This document shows positions 57,959 to 64,000 of a stretch of DNA of 64,000 nt, in pieces. The translations under genes were made by a program, and so were the position numbers. Each line of letters starts with the position of its first letter. Positions within the stretch are counted from its first letter, which is position 1. Source of the DNA: Takifugu bimaculatus (lineage: Eukaryota; Chordata; Actinopteri; Tetraodontiformes; Tetraodontidae); the NCBI GenBank assembly GCA_004026145.2, contig CP034989.1, forward strand, positions 6,826,396 through 6,890,395, given 5' to 3'. The notes beneath the pieces were generated by a model, which worked only from the letters and a program-made list of their open reading frames with translations, was not told the DNA's origin and searched no databases.

Positions 57959-60161
57959 ACTGTATGTGTTTTCCCGTGATTAATCTTTGCAGTTGGTTTA
58001 AGCACACTGCTGACACAGCACAGATCCGCACACCCCCACCGCGCTCTGGCTAACTTTGTCTCTCCGTCTGAATGCCCTTGGATTCGGCTTTGAATAACAA
58101 AAAGTTCGTATTCGAAGTCACTGTTGGTCCACCGCGTCCGACTTTTCCGATAGCTTCACTGAATTCACTCTCATCGAGTTTCAGCGGCGAAAGTTTAGCG
58201 GACGCAGTTTTTTGTTTTGTTCCACCAGAAGGAACGTGGGCAACTTTAGCTGTCACCACAAGCGCCGCTCGTGAAGGTTGCGTTTAGCTCGGAGAAACTT
58301 CTGGAACTGCGACTTATTTTCTCATCAAAGTTTTAGCTTCGTTCTGGGACTTTAGGGCAACGTCTACGCTGTCTGGACAAAACAGCGACTTGTTTTACAG
58401 ATCAAAGCAGATCAAAGGAACAACAAAGGCATCCACAGTTCCAGCTTTGTTCCGAGGAAGAGGAGCAACGATGGAGGAAGGCCTCTGGAACAGTCGCTGT
58501 TCCTAAAACAATTAAACAGTGAACTCGGCTGAAAGCTCCGGAGAGCAGCAGAGTTCATAAACACGATTGTGCTCCGTGCACTTTGCTGTAATTTAATAAG
58601 ATTCCCGGGCTTCAGCTTGATTGGGAACGCTTGGATTTTGGAGCTGCCAACATGTAAACGCAGCAGGTTTGAGCTCCTGCATTCCTTTCATCCCGAGAAC
58701 AGTCGCCCAGTCAGCTTGAGCAAACTCAAACTGGTCCCAGTTCAACTTTAAATGGCATTTTTAGAAAAAGACTCGGCCGATCCGAAAGGATATTAGCCTT
58801 AATGCGCTGGTCAGAACTTTGATTTCAATCACAATTTCTTTTTCAACTGTTTTACACTTTTTTGGTAAATTCCAGGCCCCTGGATTACCTAGGAAAAGCC
58901 CAAATGAAGGACTCTACAACACCGCTCCTTCCCCACCCACATCTAATTTCTGATATTTCCACCTGTGACATCGGCGATAATAGCTCGTCAGTCCCAAACG
59001 CTGATATGACCTCAGCATTCCCCCTTATCCCTGCCTCCAGTATTCGCTCCATCCAGATGAAACAGGCAGGATAAAAGCGAGGGAACAGTCCATTTCCTCC
59101 TAAATGAGCCCATCTGCTCACTTCCTTTGCTCTTCCTTTGATTCCACGTATTCAGGCGCGTCTCAGTGTCAGATCAAACCTTCACGCATCCGTCACCTTG
59201 CCCTCCGGAGAACGCTCAAATCCCAACCCCGTCACCGTCTATTGTCGCCTCAAACAGACGGATACAACAAAATTCAAGGAAACTCACTCAGGATTTCTGA
59301 CTGACTACACAATTAACAGGGACTAGGGATGTTTGACTGCATATCACAGGAAAAATGGGGTAACTGGAGGAAAACGCGGCGCTGTTTATCTTCAGCTGCT
59401 GTTAGCATCCCGAGGAGAGCGCCTGGCTCCGGGTAGATACCAACGGGATGACACAAAACCCAGATAAAGTGTTAAGACTATTTTTTTCCCCCCTCTTCTT
59501 CTTCTCCCTCTCATCAAATTTAATAAGCCTCATCTCAGACGTGCAGGTATTCAGAGCGAAAAAGTAAACACATCCATTTTGTAAGCTCTTGAAAACAGCA
59601 GACCTCAAACCAGCGTCTGACATCCATTCTGAACATGTCAGGCTGACAATGAGATACACCAGGAATAATAGAATAAACAGATCCCTGTTTCCTGACTTCC
59701 TCTCTGGCTGACACCTTTGATAATAAAAAAAAACCCATCAGAAAGACTTTTGGTGCTCCACCTTCCTCGCCTCGGCCCCGCACAGCGGCTTACCTGTGCC
59801 CTGCTACGACTGACACCTAGCATTCCCAAACTGCTCGCCGGGATTTAATCAGCCGTCATTATGGCGGCGAAGAAAGAGGCTGTGGCACAATGCTGACACA
59901 AAGAGCTTCTAAGGGGATCTTTGTGCTGTAAACGTGCGTCTCACAGTGGCGGCGTGACAGCTGACGGCGACTCGCCGGAGCGCTGATCCACGGTTTGCGT
60001 GTCGAGACATCGGGGTGATGCAGAGGTGCGGCGGCGTTCGCTCAAAGCTGCCTCAAAGACCTGAATGAAGCACAACACCTGCACGGTGCCGCGGCGGATT
60101 AGGGTGTCAACGTGCACAATGGCTGAGGGAACTCAATGTCTTCTGACTCGCAACCCCCCCG
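57959..60161. other. Gene-free stretch
   Basis: A 71-codon ATG frame at 58072-58287 has a balanced composition but no family match, and the opposite strand is open over the same bases. A good 5' splice-like word lies on the minus strand near 59788-59794 without a partner. Nothing further is recognised. Confidence 0.55.
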
Positions 60162-60186
60162 CACACACACACACACACACACACAC
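60162..60186 (+). repeat. (CA)12 microsatellite
   Basis: A short pure CA tract after a C run. Confidence 0.9.
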
Positions 60187-61064
60187 CTTCTGGCTCTGAT
60201 GCCCCCACTCTGTTATTTATCGCCACACTGGCTCAACGCGGAGGAATTAAAATGGCGGCAAGTTATTGAAAAATATTTACACACTTTGAGAAATAAACAA
60301 TTTTGTGCTAAAGTTGGGTTCAGGTGGGGATTATCCTCCCAGGGGCGAAGGGGGCTGTTGTTCTCGCCGACATCTGCCTCTGGGAAGATGGCGGAAAGAG
60401 AAGAGGAGGAGGACTCCGCGGCGATGGATGGATGAGAGCGAGAAGGAGTCTCCTGAGTGAGCCTGCGATAGGTGGAGAACTGTTGCATTGTGGGAAACAG
60501 ACAAGTACTAAGTTTTTATGTTTTTTTCAACATGTGCAGATGTAAAAGTTCCAAATCGAGCTGAGTAACAAACATCAGGAATCTAAGAGTGTTAACCTGA
60601 ATCCTGACAATTAATAATCTGACGAGGCTAGAATTTGTATAATTACACAAGAAACCCAATATTGTAAATGTCTGAATATTCCTTTATTTTCCATAAATCA
60701 TTGTCTGTCCAGACGAACCCGAGTGTTGAAACATGCATCCACTTAATCGCGGTTGTTAAACGTCAATCAGCATTAAAACCATCCATGAAAACACGCAGCG
60801 CTGCCTTATTTTATGCCCCGACATGCTCCTGAAGCCAGGGGAAAAGTTGCGTCAACTTCCCAGAGTTGCGACCGTCGCGTCTCCGGTGACGACGCTAGCA
60901 TGCTAACAGGAGGGCAGACGGAGGCCCCGAGCGCTGACGTCCGGCCTGCCGATGATGGATGTCCTCAGAAACCAGAGCGCTCCGTCCTCTGTGGCTCCGT
61001 GGCGCTGCGCCGTTGCGTGTTGGGATCCCCTCTGTAATTCCATCAGGGATATTTGAGAATGGGA

Positions 61065-61100
<36 letters not shown>

Positions 61101-62335
61101 GGACTCCAAAGTGTTTGCATGTGTGTGTAGCAGCACATGTGCTCAGACTTAGTGTGTGTGTCCTGCTTGAATGAACTTGAGAGAGTCGGAGGCTCTTAGC
61201 GTGGAATGTGAGGGATGTTATATAAACACATTACCGACGGTCCGGGCGCGCAGCCGTACACACGGCTGGCGCCAGCCTCGCGCTGCATTAGCTGATATTT
61301 TATACAAAAATGGTGAAAATGGAGCGTCTGAGGGAGCGACGGAGGCTTTTCTGGTTCTCACCAGACCCTGTTTGGGTTGCAGTTGCTCCTCCCGGACCTT
61401 TGATTGCTGACTCTGGCTCCCGGAGGGACAGTCAGGAGGGGCCGCCGTCGTCGCCTCCGACACCACCTGACATGTGGAGCGGGAACGCCGACAGATTTCG
61501 GCCATTTACATCAAACAAACATTAAAAAAAAAACAGGAAATTAGAGCACTACGACCGATCCTGCGCTACGTGCGAAATGGCAGTAAACAAACGCAGGGAG
61601 GAAAGTGCACGCGCGCTCACGTGCACACCAAACGGCAACACACCGACTTTGAAAAAGCAATTAATTCCAGATAGCATGAAACATGAAAGGCAGCGGGAAG
61701 CTGTGAACATTAAAAGGCGCAGAAGCCGCAGCGCCGCTTTTCTTGCCTGTCTTTAAGGCTTCCTCAATCCAGGCCCTCCGAAATAGGATTCACCAATGTC
61801 CAGGTTGCTTGTTTTTAACTTCAAAGATTTCCCACCAAAACGGCTTAAGTCCAAAAGAGAGAAGAAGAGGAGGCAAACACTGACAGCTCGTTAAACGGTG
61901 GCATTCGCTTTATTACGCCGTTCTCGTTGTTCTCCTCGTTCCGCTGCAGGAACCGTGCAGAACTTTGAAATCTGCACGCCTGACCTTCAGCGGGTTGAGA
62001 GGTCCTTCAACGGGCAGCCAACTTTTTATCCACTTCAATGACTGAAAAGTCACAAAAAGACATTTAACCGTTTTGGGGGGGGGCTGAAACAGCAGCTGGA
62101 AACGAGCCGTTGTTGTTCTTTTGAACTTTCCTCTCACTCTTTGCTCCATTTGTTCTATTTTTACTTCTCTAAACATGTTGATTTTCTTCATCCTGCATCT
62201 CCAAACATCTGTAAACTCTGATCTTCAGGCTCCAGCTGCGCCCGGGCTGCGTCCCGCTGACCTTGGCCCTCCACCCGCCACATTTGCGTCCCCTTAGTTC
62301 GACTTTCTTGGTTCTTCTTTCTTTACGTCGTTTTG
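60187..62335. other. Gene-free stretch
   Basis: Ordinary DNA with a TG tract at 61067-61097 and a G run near 62075. No exon or RNA gene is recognised. Confidence 0.6.
61067..61097 (+). repeat. (TG)15 microsatellite
   Basis: A pure TG tract of about 15 units. Confidence 0.92.
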
Positions 62336-62900
62336 TGTGAAGGCGAATTTGCTTCATTCGTTCGAGAGAAGAGCGGCTACGGCCGAGAGGAGAAGAAAGG
62401 GAACAGCTGGAGGGGTTTCAAACCTGCGCGCCTTTTATGAATTCAGGCTCTTGAGCAGATCGCCTCTCTCTGCGTCCGCCCTCGCCTGTCCGTTAACCCC
62501 CCTCGTAAGGAGACAAATGTTTCATCGCCGGGGAGCGAGCACGCGCGGATGTTTAACCAGGCGGACGGACGCCTCCTCCTCCTGGGCCGCCAACAAACCT
62601 CTGGCTGGGAGAGCCGCCAGCGAGAGAAAGCCGGTCTGAATGTCAGCTGGCTGTGCCGCGGCGACGCCGTTCCCCACAAACACACGTACGTGGTCACACA
62701 GGCGCGCACGGCGAGTCCCCTGGCAGCGCGTCTTTCCGCGGCACGGCCTGTGATACTGAGGCTGAAGGAATTTGCCGTGGATTACGTCTTCTGGGCCGAG
62801 GCGGGCGGCTTTGGCGACGAGCGGCCAGGACACTTTGAGGATTTACCCAGCAGCAGCCGCGGGCTCCCAGGAGCCGCGGGATCCGCCTGGATGCCCACGT
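62336..62900. promoter_or_regulatory. CpG-rich patch, island-like
   Basis: CpG dinucleotides are frequent throughout, including CGGCGACGCC, GCGCGCACGGCGAG and GCCGCGGGATCC words. Several open frames exist on both strands, as expected where stop codons are rare in GC-rich DNA. No exon or start site is recognisable. It could mark a promoter of an unseen gene or transcript. Confidence 0.3.
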
Positions 62901-62924
62901 GCACGCACACACACACACACACAC
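62901..62924 (+). repeat. (CA)n microsatellite
   Basis: A short CA tract with one GC interruption. Confidence 0.9.
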
Positions 62925-63046
62925 TGAGACGTGAAGAGCGATCAAACGATTCCGAGGGTTGGGGTCAGTGCCGCAGTTTGGTGCCCTGATATAAAAATCG
63001 CTGAAAGCCACCGTTCCTCGACACTTCCTGTCCTCAAGAAGCTGAA

Positions 63047-63070
63047 CCCCCACCCCCACCCCCACCCCCA
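63047..63070 (-). repeat. (CCCCCA)4 minisatellite, G-quadruplex-like on minus strand
   Basis: Four CCCCCA units on the plus strand give four GGGGG tracts separated by single T on the minus strand, an ideal short-loop G-quadruplex pattern. Confidence 0.7.
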
Positions 63071-63195
63071 CGTGCATCTACCAGGATGAGTTGGTGGTAA
63101 ATAAATGAATCAGATCTGTAAAATCAACCGCACGTGATAAACGTGAGGGGAGGAGTGAGGCAGCGGAGGAAGAGCGAGGCAGCTAGAGTCAGCGT

Positions 63196-63207
63196 TCAGT
63201 AGGGGGC
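63196..63207 (+). promoter_or_regulatory. CTCF-like core motif
   Basis: TCAGTAGGGGGC matches the CTCF core CCASYAGRKGGC at all but the first position. A single motif, unverified. Confidence 0.3.
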
Positions 63208-63424
63208 AATGCAAGGCTACGCACCGGCGGAGCTGCGGCGGTCGCTCCCGGCAACACACCGTCTCCGGCATCAGCCCTTCACACCTCGCTGTCGCCATGG
63301 TCAGCATTTCCCGCCATCGTGGGCGCCGGCGGATGGAGTGACAGGTGAAAATAATGGGAAAATCAAGCGGAAGCGTCGCTGCAGCGGCGTCAATTTGGCA
63401 GATAAATGCAGCAAAGCGAAGCTG

Positions 63425-63680
63425 TGACATTTGAACAGAAGCAGCAAATGACGGCTATTAATTACCGTGTGTTTTTCAGCCGCCATTCACGCACGCACAA
63501 ACGCTGAAATTCTTGTTTGTGCGAAGAAAATAAACACTGGAATTCTGAAGTAGGAGTGAATAAAAGTGGCCCCCCCCCCACATCGTCAGAGCCGCGCTCA
63601 TCAGCAGCTTTTAATCTCGCAGAATTAACATATTCAAATGGTTTTTATAATGACTTTCATCTGGCAGAAAAAGGTAATTT
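63425..63680. promoter_or_regulatory. Candidate conserved non-coding element
   Basis: TAATTA lies at 63459-63464 in GGCTATTAATTACCG, followed by GCCGCCATTCACG and, after a C run, TTTTAATCTCGCAGAATTAAC and TTTTTATAATGAC. Motif-based only. Confidence 0.3.
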
Positions 63681-64000
63681 CATAGACGACGGTAGCCTCC
63701 GAAGGTGGGGCGGGGGGGGGCGCAGAGATGCTGCGGCCTGATTGGCAGGGGCAGTTTTAATAAGGTTGTTTTTAATTGGGCATGAACGGCCTCAACTCTG
63801 AACTGTGAGCATCAGGGGCAGCTGGAGGAGCTGGGAACGCTGGTGTTGCGGCTAACGCTAGGAGAGGCCGACCGGCGGAGGCCTGAGAGACGCAGACGGC
63901 TGTCGAAAACTTTTATTCTGGAGTGCAAAAACAATTAAGAGCAGCTTTGCTTTGATGCGCCGCGCCCTGCAGGTCATGAGGGAGAGTGTTCCTTTATCTT
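63681..64000. other. Gene-free right edge
   Basis: Contains a G run near 63711-63720 and GC-rich DNA. Nothing further is recognised before the window ends. Confidence 0.6.

Noticed and set aside
58072..58287. 71-codon ATG frame with balanced composition
   Set aside because: No family is recognised, the opposite strand is open over the same span, and no splice or promoter context supports it.
59780..59800. Minus-strand AG/GTAAGC donor-like site
   Set aside because: No acceptor or open exon of sensible length lies upstream on the minus strand.

Overview
The window reads as non-coding nuclear DNA from a ray-finned fish, most likely a percomorph teleost. The signs are many long CA/TG and GA microsatellites, frequent GCTAAC/ATGCTA words, two fragments that look like common teleost interspersed repeats, and gene-free DNA dotted with homeobox-type TAATTA clusters. 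The species cannot be named from this sequence. No open frame could be matched to a known protein family. I found no tRNA, rRNA, known microRNA or CRISPR array. The long open frames cross microsatellites, lack an ATG, or change in ways that argue against coding, so no protein-coding gene is annotated.

The dominant structure is a very large direct duplication. Bases 1-16763 (copy A) recur as 22425-39162 (copy B) in the same orientation and order, at about 99.5% identity by eye. Copy A stops at a run of exactly 100 N (16817-16916). Between the gap and copy B lie 5.5 kb that occur once in the window (16917-22424). After copy B the sequence is single-copy to 64000.

The left sequence piece ends inside the duplication, exactly where copy B enters a compound TG/GA microsatellite, and the right piece begins at the gap. 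This is the geometry expected when the two ends of overlapping contigs (two haplotypes of one locus) were placed side by side instead of merged. The reading predicts that the 5.5 kb just left of this window matches 16917-22424. If so, the real locus here is about 47 kb (16917-64000) and 1-16816 is its second allele. A true tandem duplication of about 22.4 kb is the alternative.

Region by region: 1-16763 and 22425-39162 hold mixed non-coding DNA with CpG-rich patches, a long AT-rich block, CTCF-like motifs and candidate conserved non-coding elements. 16917-22424 holds several microsatellites and the best homeodomain-site cluster of the window (21230-21420). 39163-64000 holds two degraded repeat-element copies, a (TG)54 tract, one exon-like segment with both splice signals (46236-46329), and a series of candidate enhancers with TAATTA, octamer and CCAAT words near 41.1, 43.8, 44.6, 47.1, 48.2, 49.2, 52.2, 55.2, 57.8 and 63.5 kb. 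Together this looks like the intron or flanking regulatory desert of a developmental gene, but no exon of such a gene could be identified. The enhancer calls rest on motif content alone and need cross-species alignment.
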